Source: Cryptomeria japonica (taxonomy: Eukaryota; Streptophyta; Pinopsida; Cupressales; Cupressaceae). Taken from it: a stretch of DNA of 64,000 bases. The notes under the pieces are model-generated. The model worked only from the letters and a program-made list of their open reading frames with translations. It was not told where the DNA came from and did not search any database. The stretch covers positions 106,561 to 170,560 of the forward strand of contig NW_026729154.1 of assembly GCF_030272615.1 (NCBI RefSeq), written 5' to 3'. Below are positions 1 through 12,090 of this stretch, one piece after another. A program made the translations under genes and the position numbers. The stretch's first letter is position 1, and each line of letters opens with the position of its first letter.

Positions 1-653
1 TCTTTCCTTTAAAAGCTTTAGAGTGCCTTTTAAAAACCCTATTTCCCATTTTTTTTTTCTGGTTGTTTTACTATGATCTGGGTCTTGTCTGGTTGTGGGA
101 TCTGTGTAAAACCCATTTTTAAGGTTGAGGGAGCCTAGGAAAAACCTATTGTTTTTCATTCGGTCAAGGGCTGGATGGATGCTAGTAGTACCGTGTCTGG
201 TTCTTGGAGCCTCTTAAAACCCATCCTCAAGGTTGAGGGAGCCTATAAAAACCCTTGGTATTTTTCTTTTTTAATGGATAGGCTGGATGCTGGTAGTTTT
301 CAATGGCCCAATTTGGCCAGTTTGTGTTTTCGATTAGGCTTAGGTTTTGCTGTTAGTGATCTGGAGACTCTGCTATAGGTTAAGGGAGCCTGGTAAAACC
401 CAAATGTGTGGGTTGGGGTGCTAGTTAAACCCTCATTTTCGATTTCTCAGATCTATAAGGTGGTTTAGATCTGTTGATTTGGCCGGCCTTGTTTGCATTG
501 TCGCTCTTTTGTGTTTGGCTCATGATTGTTTCATTTTGGGTGCCCTGTGTCTTGTAGCCTCTTGTGCCACAAGAGAAGTAATGTACAAACCTTCTCAGAT
601 GTTTTTTGGCTTTTCTGTTGTTGAGCTTTGTTGTATCTGTCTACAGCATCCCT
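1..653. repeat. Right part of the 2.8-kb unclassified insert
   Basis: This is the right-hand end of the repeat-rich insert seen complete at 22302-25103 and 46755-49556. It carries three copies of the recurring short motif TTGAGGGAGCCT or TTAAGGGAGCCT followed by an A-rich run and CCC (near 125, 232 and 370). It ends with CATCCCT, directly followed by TTGTT, the right target duplication, where LINE sequence begins. No convincing coding sequence is seen. Confidence 0.75.
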
Positions 654-2135
654 TTGTTGGTGTGAACAAACCAGATTAGAAGAGGAGGGGGATAAACCTC
701 TAAGCAAACCAACAACTACAACTTTAAAAATGAAACAGCTCAAGGCTTCAACCATAATAATAAAGAGAAAAGAGGAAATTAGATCCCCCTATTCGATACC
801 CTTATAACTATTGAATAAACTAGAGGGGGAGTAATTAATCACCACCTAAAAGGTAGGAAGCGAAACAAATTGCCAAGAAATCTCCAAAAAAATATCTCTA
901 AAACCAAAATCTTTAAGAACTTTAATAAGAAAACCCCAACTCACACGGTCATAAGCCTTCATAAGATCAAGCTTGAGGAGAATCCCTACTCTCGTTTTGC
1001 ATCTCAATGAGTGACTGTTCTCGTAAAAAATTGCAATAGAATCAATAATTTTCCTCCTATGAAAAAAAAACATTTTTCTTAGGAGAAATAATCATTGAGA
1101 GGACCAGCTACAATCTTAAAGCCATAATTTTGAAAAATATTTTATAAATAGAGTTGTAGAGACTAGTCTATCTGAAAGTATCAAAATAATTAGCCCCCAT
1201 GAAACTAGGGACAAGAACAATTAAATCGGCATTGAGTTCCTTGAGAATCCTTCTACAACCAAAAAATTCCTTAGCTGGATCATAAATATCTTTTTCCACA
1301 ATCTCCCAGAAACATTGGAAGTAGAAAAAAGGAAAAGCATCTGGACCCAAGCCTTGTTATATTCAAAAGAGAACACCATATTTTTAATTTTATCATCAAA
1401 GGGGATGGAATTGAGAATTCTATTAGTATCATCTTTAATAACATTAGGTATAACATCCAAAAAAATTCTCCACATCACCACTCAGAGGCAATCCTTCCTC
1501 AAAGAGGCGATTGGAGAAAAAACTAGCAACTGCCACATTAATGTGCTTTTCCAAATCCAATAGCGCACAGTTCTCATTGGTGGACGAGATCCAATTAGAA
1601 GCCTTATTTTTAAGAGTGGAAAGATGAAAAAATATACTATTCTTATCCTCGCATCGCAACTATAGAGATCTCTCTATATTTGTTAGCATAATTCTTCCTC
1701 CTTTGAAATGAGGTTATGGAGACAAGCCAGCAAGGAATTTTTCTAGTCTAGGATACTGCAACTTTAACCATCTTTTTTGAATGGAATCTTACACAACCTT
1801 GAGATCCCTTTAAATGATTTTCTTCTCAGAAAAGATATGAACAAAACAAGTATCATTCAAAATAATAACCTTAGCTTTGACCAATCTCATTTTTTTAGAA
1901 ACTCAAAACATAGTCGTATTGTTAGTCCTGACATTCCATCATTTTCTAATTCTATAGAACAGGTTAGGTTGCTTGAGCCACATTTTCTCAAAGTGAAAGG
2001 AAAAAAGAATTTCCTTCCAAGACAATCAAGCAAGAGAGATGGGGAAGTGATCAAATCCAATACGAAAGATCAACTAAAGGGACCACGAGTACAAAACAAA
2101 ACAGTAATGGGTAATTAGGGCTCTATCCAATATCA
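654..2135 (-). mobile_element. LINE retrotransposon, 5' half: endonuclease end to RT palm (decayed)
   Basis: Read on the minus strand, the translated fragments follow the order of a plant L1-type LINE ORF2. The end of the APE-type endonuclease lies near 2130-1990: an LDRAL motif, then GFDHFPI where a catalytic SDH motif is expected. The linker ending in the FEKMWLKQP-like block follows, then the DKNSIFFHLSTLKNKA block (about 1650-1600). The reverse transcriptase start includes GPDAFPFFYFQCFWEIV, KLDLMKAYDRVSW (about 936-971) and a degenerate FLFIIMVEALS (about 720-755). Frames shift several times and contain stops, so it is a pseudogene. Its right (5') end is truncated near 2135, beside an A-run. 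The left end at 654 is where the 2.8-kb insert interrupts it; the rest of this LINE in the repeat is the 20104-22301 type fragment. Confidence 0.85.
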
Positions 2136-3127
2136 CTATAGTGTCAAAAAAAAAAATTAATTAATAATCAACACAAAATTTTAAATGAAAATTACAAACA
2201 TTATTGACTAGGAGAAAAATAGTTACAGATGTAGAAATGAATCTCTATTTTTTTCCTTTTTTCACTTTGTCTTTGTTAACAAGTCGTGTCTCTTACATGC
2301 TTTGTTCTAAATCACTACTGCATCTATCTTCTCAATCCATTTACCACACAACCCTAGCAGGCTCATCTATTTCTGGTTTTCCTTGTCCATGCTTCATATC
2401 CTTTTCCATGATCTCTACCCTGTCTGTATTCATGCACTGGGCATCAATTTCTTATCATCTGTTCTTTATTTCCTCCACACGCTTTTCTGGCTATCCCTTT
2501 GTTTTTGAATCTCATAGGTTTGATGTCTTCTACTCTACACACTCTCCTTCCCTTTGTAATTAAAAATATGTTGATCTTCCCACACAATGTTATTATTTTT
2601 CCTTACTCATAAATCCCTTTTCACCTTTCAGTTTTTCTCAATCATTTTGGCGCACCCTCTCTTCTTTTTCGGATTTCTATTTTGTTTTATTTTACATAAT
2701 AATTATTTCCCATCTTTTCAAATCCACATGTGGCCCCACGCCTTCATTCTTATTCTAGTTTTTTTTTGTTTAACATCCAAACTCTTCATTTACCCCAGAC
2801 ACCTCTTCGCCACGCCTCCATCCCACACTGATTGATATGCCTGCAATATGTTTCAATTATTTTATTTAAACTACCTATCACTTTAAACTTACTTGGACAA
2901 TATTTCTTATTGTTTGTTCATTTCACCTCATATTTGACTCTCCTTAGCTTTGTTAGTGTTGTTAATTTTCTTCAAAGAATTTAATTACTCAAATAAAACA
3001 CTTACAAACTTATAAGCTAAAATTTATCAAAATAAAGATAAGAAATGAAAATCCTCATTTTAATATTTCAAAATTGAGGTTTGGTGCAAGCTATTTGTGC
3101 CCCCTCCCAGATGCCCCTGCATCAATT
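2136..3127. other. AT-rich spacer, no gene seen
   Basis: Spacer between the LINE end and the direct-repeat block. The two open frames of 82-119 codons are Phe/Ser/Leu-rich and come from T-rich sequence; they show no recognisable domain. The same sequence occurs at 26586-27577 and 51039-52030. Confidence 0.6.
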
Positions 3128-4165
3128 TGTGTTTGATATAATTGTTAAAACATTTATATGTAACATATGCTTTATTTATTATGTAGTGAAAGCATATTTC
3201 AATTTCAATGGTCCTTGGATTATAATTCATATTATGTATGAATTGATTTAAATTATATGTATGTAGAATTTCAATACAAGCAAGTAGTTATTTGTGTGTG
3301 TGTGTGCATTTATTCCAATAATATGTTTTCTTAACTAGAAGAGATTCTATAGAGCCAAACCCCATCTCAAAACTCCACACCACAAAGCCCGAAACCCCCT
3401 CCACTTTATGAAGCTTTAATTAAGAGAAACAAAATATGAAAACATAGCCACATTATTGGTAGTATAGATTATTTCGCAATGAACTGAATAATTCCCATAC
3501 ATTAAATATTCAATACTGAAGATGTAAGTCATCATCGATTCCATGAAATAAGTCAATATCAATTGACGCGGCTGTAATAGTGGTATGTGCACTGACAATA
3601 AAAATGTCTATAAAGTTTTATGTGATAAATGAAAACCATATGAATATCAATTGATATCAATAGGTATACACCTTAACAATGATATACATCAATTATATGT
3701 TGTAGCTAGCTATATTTGTGTTATATTGTTGTTAAATCATTTATATGTCACACGTGCATTATGTATCATATACTGAAAACATATTAAAGTTTCAATGGTA
3801 CTTATAAGATTACAATTCAAATTATATAGGAATTGAGTTAAATTATAAAAACAAATTAAATCATATGCATGTAGCATATCAATACAAGCAAGTGCAATTA
3901 TGTGCATGTGTGGGGGGGAGAAACTAAATTCCAAGAATGTAGTTTTTATCTAGAAGAGATTCGACATAATGAATGCCCATCTCGGAGCTCTACACCACAA
4001 AGCCCCCACCCCCTCCGTTTGATAGAAGCTCTAATTAAGGGAATGAATAAATGTTCAAATATAGAGAGATTATTGAGAAAATATATTTTTTCACAATGAA
4101 TTGAATAATTTCCATATATTTCATATTTAGTATTGAAGATATGAGTCATCATTAATCACATCAAA
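3128..4165. repeat. Diverged direct repeat pair 3' of laccase
   Basis: The blocks 3128-3550 and 3709-4165 are two versions of the same sequence, offset about 580 bp and roughly 75% alike by eye. Shared landmarks are AATACAAGCAAGT, CTAGAAGAGATTC, ACACCACAAAGCCC and a GAAGATRTRAGTCATCAT block. On the minus strand both encode related short peptides around the pattern YGNYSxHCExIY. Too short and broken to call a gene; an old unclassified repeat, possibly a transposon remnant. Repeated at 27578-28615 and 52031-53068. Confidence 0.7.
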
Positions 4166-4974
4166 TATGTTGATGCAAATCTAGATAGATTCTATGCATA
4201 GAAGGAGGAGAAGTGGTATTATAATTGAGATTAAATAAAACAAAGACAGATCTTTCATTTACATATCTATAAGTATGCCTTAATCCAATTATTTAATTAA
4301 ATTTAACTTTTTATAATGCACTTAAAAACTAATTCAGAAAAGTGCTAGTCCTAGTACAAAATGAGGTAGTATCAGATAACAATCTGACAGAAATCATGAG
4401 AAAAAGGTTACAAACGATAGATATCAATGTGTTTTTAAAAGTTTCTTATAAATCTTACTATATTTCAAAATAGACTAAATTGTCAATAACAAAATTGTAA
4501 TTTTTCTAATGATTCATTATACATTTTTTCTTATTTATTAATTGACTATTTAGATGTTGAAAAATGAAGATAATATTTAAGATTAAACTATCTGTCACAG
4601 AACAACATTATTTTCAATTAAGTATTCGAATGAAGAAATATACTGCTGAAAATCTCAACCATATAAAACAACAATAAATAAGTATATTATAAGGAAATGT
4701 GAATCTTACTGTTAGAAATTCTCTGCAAAACTTGTAATTTTAATTCTACCTTCGCACTTTCACTTTTGAAAGGTCCATGTGGAGATGTCTCTGTCATAGT
4801 AATTCAACCAAGGTCTCATCACTGATATATTCCAAAGCATACTTATTGATACACAAATATACTGATATGTTTCTCTTTATCGATCGTTTGCAAACTACTT
4901 TGGACCAGCACACGATTGGATGCAGTCAGATTTTAGGAAGCACAAATTGAATAGTCTAATTGAAGGATGAATGA
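4166..4974. other. 3' flank of laccase copy 1
   Basis: AT-rich sequence downstream (minus strand) of the laccase stop codon. No gene is visible. A weak AATAAG-like near-upstream polyadenylation element reads on the minus strand near 4847-4842, about 130 bp past the stop, so the 3' end probably lies in this stretch; this is an inference only. Confidence 0.4.
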
Positions 4975-7237
4975 TCAACAGGGGGGAAGATCTTTGGGAG
5001 GAGGAAGAAGAGATTGAGATCTGCCACCATTTCCATTTAAAACAACCCACGCCATCTTCAATCCCCAGCTGGTATGCAGCTCGAGATGACAATGCATGAA
5101 CCACACTCCTGCAAAAAACATACATACAATCGGATATATGTTTATACGAAAGAAGCACAAATCTTTGAACCAGATGAGCGATTGAAGCTAACATTACGTA
5201 ATGATATTAATACCTGGATTATCAGCTAGGAATCTGAGAGCCACCCAACCTCCACTGGGAACTCCAACTGTGTTTCTCTCCGGAGGATCCACCAGATTAA
5301 AGTTAGATGGGTCAGTGCTTGCATTGTAGTTTCCCATACCCTGACCCACTATGAAGAAGTTGAAGCCGTGCAGATGCAGAGGATGGCTCTCGAAGGTCGC
5401 AATGCTGGTGTCCTGCAGAACTAGCTGTACGCTAGTGTTAAAGGGAAGCACTTCGACTCTGGTGTCGTTGAGGGTCTGTGTGTTGTTAGGCGGCGTGCCG
5501 GTGTAGTTGAAAGGAAATGGCGGATTGTCAGGGAAAGTGGTATTGTAAACTCCATTGGACTGATTAAAGTAGTATGCTTGAAGAAGAGCGGTGGTGGGAA
5601 GAATGAAGGATATGTTGTTAATGGAGGCTGCAAATTTGGTACCGTTGGGGCCTTGACATGTCTGTCCTTGGGGACACGGATTTAGCCCCAACCCGACTGT
5701 GAATAGGAACTGTTTATCCATCTTCTGAGGGACAGCTGCTGCAGGAAATTTCGGATTGCCCAAGCTTCTCATCTTTTGGCTAAAATTGGCGGCAAAGGAG
5801 GTATCGTTGGGGGCTGGAAGCGTCGGTTTCATCATAGGAAGAGAGGATGAGGATGAATTAACTGCTGTCGCATTGGAAGTTACATACTCTAAAATTCCAG
5901 CACTGGTTGAGTTATCAAAAGCTGCTGTTCCCGTAGCGAATGGGCCTGCTAACATGAGGAATGTGGCATTGGGTGGCTGAGACATAGCTGTCAAGAGGAC
6001 GTTGGTAGTCTGACCGGGAGTGATGAGAATAACATTGGTTTGAAAAGGCTTGACATACACAGCATCCGCTTCTACCACAGTCAATGTGTGGTTGGCTATT
6101 GCGAAAAACAGGTCACTATTGAGTGCAGCATTAACTATACGCAGTAGGTAAGTTTTCCCAGGGTTCACTTTGAGCCTGAATGTATCTGCATTACACAACA
6201 CAGGAAACCTTTGTTACATTTACATTTAAACAAATGAACAATAGCGACCAGTCTAGTTATGTTTCATCCATTTTAATACCCCGCCCTCACCGTTGGTAGA
6301 GCAGTTATACATAAGTCCAGGGAGCCCGTTGATGGTATATGCATCTGACACATTAGCTTGCGCACCACTTTGCATTGCTTGATTGATAACAGTCTCAGTG
6401 TCTGCATTCCACCACTCCCCTGCAATTTGCAACACATTATCAACAGCAGTATTTTCATTGTAAATTTAGGACTATGTACGTACAATGGCAACACATTATC
6501 AACGAGTACTGAAGGGCATACCGAAAACAATAGGCACTTCCTGGTGTGGGCGAGGGAATGGGTAAGAAGCATTCTTCTTGGGATAGATGATAATGGGCCC
6601 ATGTATGCTTGCTCGCAACCATGAGATGTGGGCATGCCACCACAGTGTTCCTCTCTGCCTTTTGACAATAAACTTGTACACATAACTTTGCCCGGTTTGA
6701 ATTGGACACTGAGTGACATAAGCAGGACCATCCGCCCATCCAGATCTAAGCTGCCGAATTCCATGCCTGAGCGATTCATAGGAATTCATTAGGTGCACCC
6801 ACTAAAGGGACATCAGCATATAATATTATTTTTATTAAGTAAATAACTGAGTAGCGGGAGCAGAAGAGATACCAATGTATGCTAATATTGTTTTTAACAT
6901 TATTTGTTACTTTGATAACCACGCGATCTCCTTCTCGAGCAACTACTGGAGGCCCCGGATATTGCCCGTTGACAGTCAAGAGAGCTTTCGTGGTGCAAAG
7001 ACGAGTCACATTCGTCATTTGGATCTGTGGATATTTAGAACAAAGAATCAATCACGGCTATCTGTAAAAATTTAATACTTTCCTAAACAATAAAACATTC
7101 AACTCATTCCATAGAATTATATAACCCACAGTGAAATTGTAGCGCCGTGTGATCACAGCATGTTTCGCTGAAACAAATTGAATAGTGAACCACAATGCCA
7201 AAAGTGGCAGCACGAGGCGGCCATAAAATGTCTGCAT
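4975..7237 (-). CDS. LAC: Laccase (plant multicopper oxidase), copy 1, six exons
   Basis: Exons on the minus strand: 7237-7130, 7024-6873, 6766-6522, 6419-6291, 6185-5214, 5108-4975. All five introns are GT-AG and phases agree, giving 579 residues plus stop, the usual laccase length. Residues 1-24 form a signal peptide (hydrophobic core, FVSA end), so the enzyme is secreted to the cell wall. Copper motifs: HWHG (H86, H88), WHAH (H131, H133), HPLHLHG (H479, H482, H484) and HCHLELH (H541, C542, H543, H547). L552, ten residues after the T1 Cys, is the non-coordinating axial position. About twenty N-x-S/T sequons are present. Laccases oxidise phenols such as monolignols, reducing O2 to water. The motif pattern ([45 protein letters not shown]) resembles the LAC2/LAC17 lignin clade from memory; clade needs a tree. 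No lesion seen. Confidence 0.96.
6116..6136 (-). promoter_or_regulatory. miR397-like complementary site, laccase copy 1
   Basis: In exon 5, over the codons for RIVNAALN (about residues 227-234). The antisense strand (+) matches miR397, as recalled, at positions 3-14 without a break (ATTGAGTGCAGC). Mismatches fall at 1, 2 and 21, and G:U wobbles at 15, 18 and 20. miR397 is the known repressor of lignin laccases and its site is in this conserved codon stretch. The position-2 mismatch weakens the prediction. Confidence 0.55.
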
Positions 7238-7400
7238 TGCTAGAATCGTACAATACTTCCTCTTTCAGAGTCTGATCACAACTTAAACAGGCTAAAATGC
7301 CAAATTGTTTCTGAACTGAGATGTGAAAATCTGTTTCTTTGTGTTTGTATATATAGATACACGAATTAAATCAGCTGTTGTTGGGTAGGTTGGTAGGCAA
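7238..7400 (-). promoter_or_regulatory. Laccase copy 1 core promoter with AC-element cluster
   Basis: On the minus strand a TATA box (CTATATATA) lies at 7356-7348, about 110 bp before the start codon. Upstream of it, at 7397-7384, is CCTACCAACCTACC: an AC-I element (ACCTACC), an AC-II element (ACCAACC) and a further CCTACC, all overlapping. AC elements are bound by the lignin/secondary-wall MYB factors, so expression in lignifying tissue is expected. The 5' leader would be about 80 nt. Confidence 0.75.
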
Positions 7401-10400
7401 TACTGATATTTTAACACGAGTATAAATCGACATGAACAAGTATTGTTAGCAACTGTATTAATCTATTTCATTTTCTTGACTTTTAATGATTCACATGTAC
7501 TCTTCGTCGTTTTTGTTTGTTATGGAGATAAGGTGGGGCTTTCTATCCGGAGTGGCAACCAAGTAAACGATTCGCCCGATGAATACACCATCTTTTCCAT
7601 TGTCATTAAAATCCATGAAATGTAAACCTATTTTGGTATACCAACCACTGCTCATATTTTTGTTATTGGGAATTTTTGAGTTACTGGGTTCACATCCGTT
7701 CGTTCCAGACTGGTCTAAGCCTCCACTCCCGGTCTTCGAAGCAACATCGTTTACCCATGCGGGACTACGAAACTTTAACTCCTTTTAGCTTCTAGGATCA
7801 CATGAAATGATTGCATGATTAGAATTTCAGTAAACATAAATCAAACGAGACCACTCCTAAAAACACTCTGATGTTTTCTCAATCTTCATTTATGATTGTC
7901 ATATCTACATGATGCCAATCAACTTCAAGCATCCGATCTTGCTCATGGATGTGACGATATAGCTCCTATATATATTTTTAGCTCATTGTTAATCACACAC
8001 CACACCCTAATTTCCCAATGGAAATTACTGAGCCCCGTTTTGGAGGTTGGTCTAATCCTCATTCATTTGAATTAGGTCCTATATTTGTGCATGTGTGGTC
8101 CCTTCATTGGAAAACCATAGTTATGTTAATAAGTGATTTGAGAGTGTTTGTTTTCGCATATAGATTTCCCTTGTGTTTCTCCCATGCCTGCGACATTCAG
8201 TCTAACCTCCTCACCCAAAGTTATGATTCCTAGGCTACCTTCTATGTTAGTAATTTGAATACACATGTAATTAGTGTTTATATGTCACAAATTAAATTTA
8301 CTATAATGTTCAATGTTCATGTTTGTGGGTGTGCCATGAGGTCTTGTTTTGTGAGTAACAAGTCAGAATCAGGGCCAAGTGGCTAAATAAATTGGTTTGC
8401 AATCGATTTCATTCTCCTCATTTTTCACATATTAGTCGATCTAGTTGTGATCAATGTTAATCATAATATACATTCAAAGCCCTTATCCTAACCCATCTCA
8501 TGTTCTAGTGAGATAGGGATTTAATAAATAAAAAATGATAATTGAAAAAGATTCTAGTGTATTATATGTTGTCACACAACCAGTGTTTCTTTTGTATCAA
8601 TACATGTGGCTAGAGCAGATGATTAAAAATGCAATTATAATACTTCTATGAGTCTTGACATAAAATAATGGAGATATACAACTACAAAAATGTGCATTAT
8701 TAAATCTTTACTATACTAATATAAAGTGCATCCATTCATTTACAATTTATATGTTCAATTCTCTATAACACTAAAAAAAATTACTATACCTTAGAATTGG
8801 TTTAGTGACCAATTATTTAAATGAACTACTAGTTCATATAGATATATCATTAGATCTATCATTTATTAGCGTTTAGCAACTCTTGGGAGACTTGGTACTA
8901 GGAAATTGTTAAATATTCAAGGAAAATTGTGATGTCCCACTCACAATTAACTATTATTTAACAGTCACATTCAAAAAATTGTGAAAAACGTTTTAGTAAT
9001 TTCATTCATCACTCCTATAGGTCTAGCATGAAATGAAGTGAGGAAACCTAGAAAATATATTGCAAATAGAATCTAGATATTGTCTTAAGTTTATCATGAT
9101 CTATGATAGTAACCACAAAAATAATTAGGGAAAAAAAACCCATTTCATTCATTTTTACTTCTTAAATATACGTCATTTTGGCTAAAATATATACCTTTGT
9201 GGCACTTGCAAAATTAAATTTGGTGATTGTAGGGGCTTATCAACCACTAATGGAATCACGAGCATTGCAAAAGGATAGGCGACATTTATTAGAGATATTT
9301 AGCATGCTATTATTCATTATATCTCTTTCTATAATTAAAATAATTATTTTAGCTACGCTTACTTGATATGTTAGATCTTTTTTCCTATTATGAACCATGT
9401 CATATTGTTGGCACAATAGTGAGCTTTTGAAATATGGACCACACTTTTGAATGGTTTGAAAACTCATACACCTTGTAATTCTTTTGCCTATGCATCTTTA
9501 TTTGATTTTAAATGGTGATTCAAAGTGTTTCAAAGCCTACATGAAATCGATAATACCTATTCACATCATCTTCAGTTTAGAGCATTTCCCCTCACAGAAT
9601 CATGTTGAGGATTTATAAGGTTCTTAAACCTTCATATTGTCCAAAACCAATACTTGCTTTTTTCTCTCTTTCATGTCAAATATTTTGTAAACATTTTAAC
9701 TTGATGCATGAGACACTTCTTCATTGTTTGTGTTTGCATATTGAGAGTATTGAGGTAAACATCCCTTAAAGTAGGTGGATGGACGAAATCCTGACAAGTT
9801 GATAAGCATATAGGAAAGTTAAACTCCTAGAAGGAAGCATGGGGACCGAGGGAATCTTAAAAGTCCAACTTTAAAAGTTATTAAAAGGGCCTTTGAATAT
9901 TTTAGAGGATTGAGGAAGGTATGAAGGGAAGGCCAAGTCTAAAGGTTGAAGAAATAGACTTAGAAAATGTTCAGAGGACAAGGGATTAGGATATCAATTT
10001 TAACAGGTAAATGGTATTTGGGATGGGAATGTCCAATGGTCCAACTTGAAAGACTCAATTTTTTTTAAAGGTGATGTATTAGGAGGTTAGGATTGACGAG
10101 AAAGATGTGACATAAACTGAAACTTTGAAACTATATGAATTTGGCAAACATAGAAAACACCGAGGAAATCAAGTAGAGAGCTCTCATACTTAAATTTTAT
10201 GGAAATTTGATATTTTTTAATATATGAGGGGATTAAAAATAACTACAATAAGTTATAAATCATAAATTAATACCCACATAGATGTTTCTTAGATTGATTA
10301 CAAGTAATGGGTCAAATAGGGTTAAACATACAAAAGGGAGGGGACTCAAGAAGTATTGTGGGATCACCCGTGAAGAGGGACAAGAACAAGAAGAGGAACA

Positions 10401-12090
10401 AGACACAAAAGGAAAGGAACGACAAAAATCTAAGTAAAATTAGAAGAAGAAGGTCAATGAGAAGGAGAAGGAAAAGTAGAAGAAAGGCAATAAGAAGAGG
10501 AAAAATTACATGAAATTAAAATATCTAATACAAATATAGTGTGGTATTAATAGTAGGTCAAATAAGAGTATATCACAGAAGATAACATAAAACATTTTGA
10601 AGAATAAGTATCTGATCATTATACCTATTTCATTATTACAATATATTACCCTTTTACATGAATATTGTGACAAAATATGTAGCTTGATAATTCTTCTTGC
10701 CAAAGAGCTTCCTTATTTTTGGCGCTAAATTTTTTTTTGATTTTATGGTACTTGAATATTCATGTCAAACACTATATTTTTTTGTTGGGCACTGGGGTCA
10801 CCATTCGTATTTTCCTTGTTGACCTTGGTGGCCTCTACAATATCCCTTTTTAAAGTAATTAATGCATTTAATACACTGCATGAGTTCTATGAACACAAAT
10901 TTCTAAGTTAGTTTAGTGCACTTGTTCCCTTGAGTTGAGTAGTCCTACAAAGTGGGGGAAAAATTTAGTGTCGTAAACTACACCTAGTGCATTAATGACA
11001 CTTATGCAATAGGCTCGGTGTGTTTATAATAAAAAATAATAATCAAGATACTATCATTCCAGCATCATGGATTTTAAAGATGAAGCATTAGCAACCCCTA
11101 ATCCAAATGTGGGATTGATTTGGTCAAATGGGAGAGTGGTGAGCATACATGTATGTAGCGCACAAACGTCCCGAAATGATTTTAGATTTAAATTGGATAT
11201 ATTCTACATCGAGCCTCTTTTGATGCATGTCCCTTCTTTTGGGCACATTCAAAATGGCTATTCCCACTCATTTTGAGCAGAAAAACTCTTCTTTCTCTTT
11301 CATTTTGCAACATTCACACTCTCGGATATCTATCTCTCACACTAGTAATAAAACTCTACCAAAATCTGCACTCATGAAAATAAAAAACAATTATTATCTT
11401 GCTTACAATCGTGCCATTATTTCAAGAGAGGGGTCTTTCCTATGTAATGTTTTCCTTTCTCTCTTATCTCTTGTATGTATTTTTTTTCAATATAACATCA
11501 TGTCACTAGTCTCTAAATGTATTTATTATCTATTTGAATTAATCAAATTAACATTTTATCTCAAATAATAGTGGGTTTCCTCCATTAAGAAGAGTTTGTT
11601 TCTATTGCACAATCTAATCTTTTATTTTATCCAATCTATGTATCTAGTTGTCTATGGAGGTATAAACATAGAAACAGGGGTTTGAATAAGGCAAACCCCT
11701 ATACAACCCCAACATGTTGCCCTATATGAGTGTGTGTTGGTGATGAATAGTTTCATAGTGCATGAGATTCTTTTTGGTGTGACTTTTGGTGCTTTTCTAT
11801 TTTTTGTTTCTACATATGACACCGCAATGTGTAGATGTCCCTCTGGCACATTGGTATCCAAGGCTAAGGCTTCACCAGTTCATGGGTAAAGTATGCATTT
11901 ATAGAGATTTCTTTTTCTATAATCAAAATATTTTGACTATTTGATATTCCTTTCTTATGTAGTATTTTATGTTTATAGACATAGTTTAGTTTGTTTCCTT
12001 TCTTCCATATCAATCTTCTTGGCTCACGAGAGTGAAAATTAAGTGATGTATCGAAGGTTGGTTTCCTACACAAGATATTTTCATCTCAAT
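7401..12090. other. AT-rich spacer upstream of laccase, no gene seen
   Basis: About 4.7 kb with only short low-complexity frames. Notable pieces are a purine-rich stretch at about 10330-10510 (Lys/Arg-rich if translated) and T-rich runs near 11470. No domain, tRNA or repeat family could be recognised. The laccase distal promoter may extend into 7401-8500. Units B and C carry the same spacer at 31851-36539 and 56304-60992. Confidence 0.55.

Noticed and set aside
1315-2118. Plus-strand frames of 82 and 113 codons
   Set aside because: Antisense of LINE coding sequence, which is recognisable on the minus strand.
5756-5980. Plus-strand frame of 74 codons within the laccase locus (and others at 6358-6624, 6875-7075)
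   Set aside because: Antisense shadows of laccase exons; the minus-strand gene with correct splice phases explains the region.
6273-6779. 168-codon minus-strand frame crossing laccase exons 3 and 4
   Set aside because: It reads through intron 3 in a different frame from the copper-motif frame, so it is a chance frame within the gene.
10307-10513. 68-codon Lys/Arg-rich frame resembling a basic nuclear or ribosomal protein
   Set aside because: It comes from a purine-rich low-complexity stretch with no domain, no conserved start context and no neighbouring exons.
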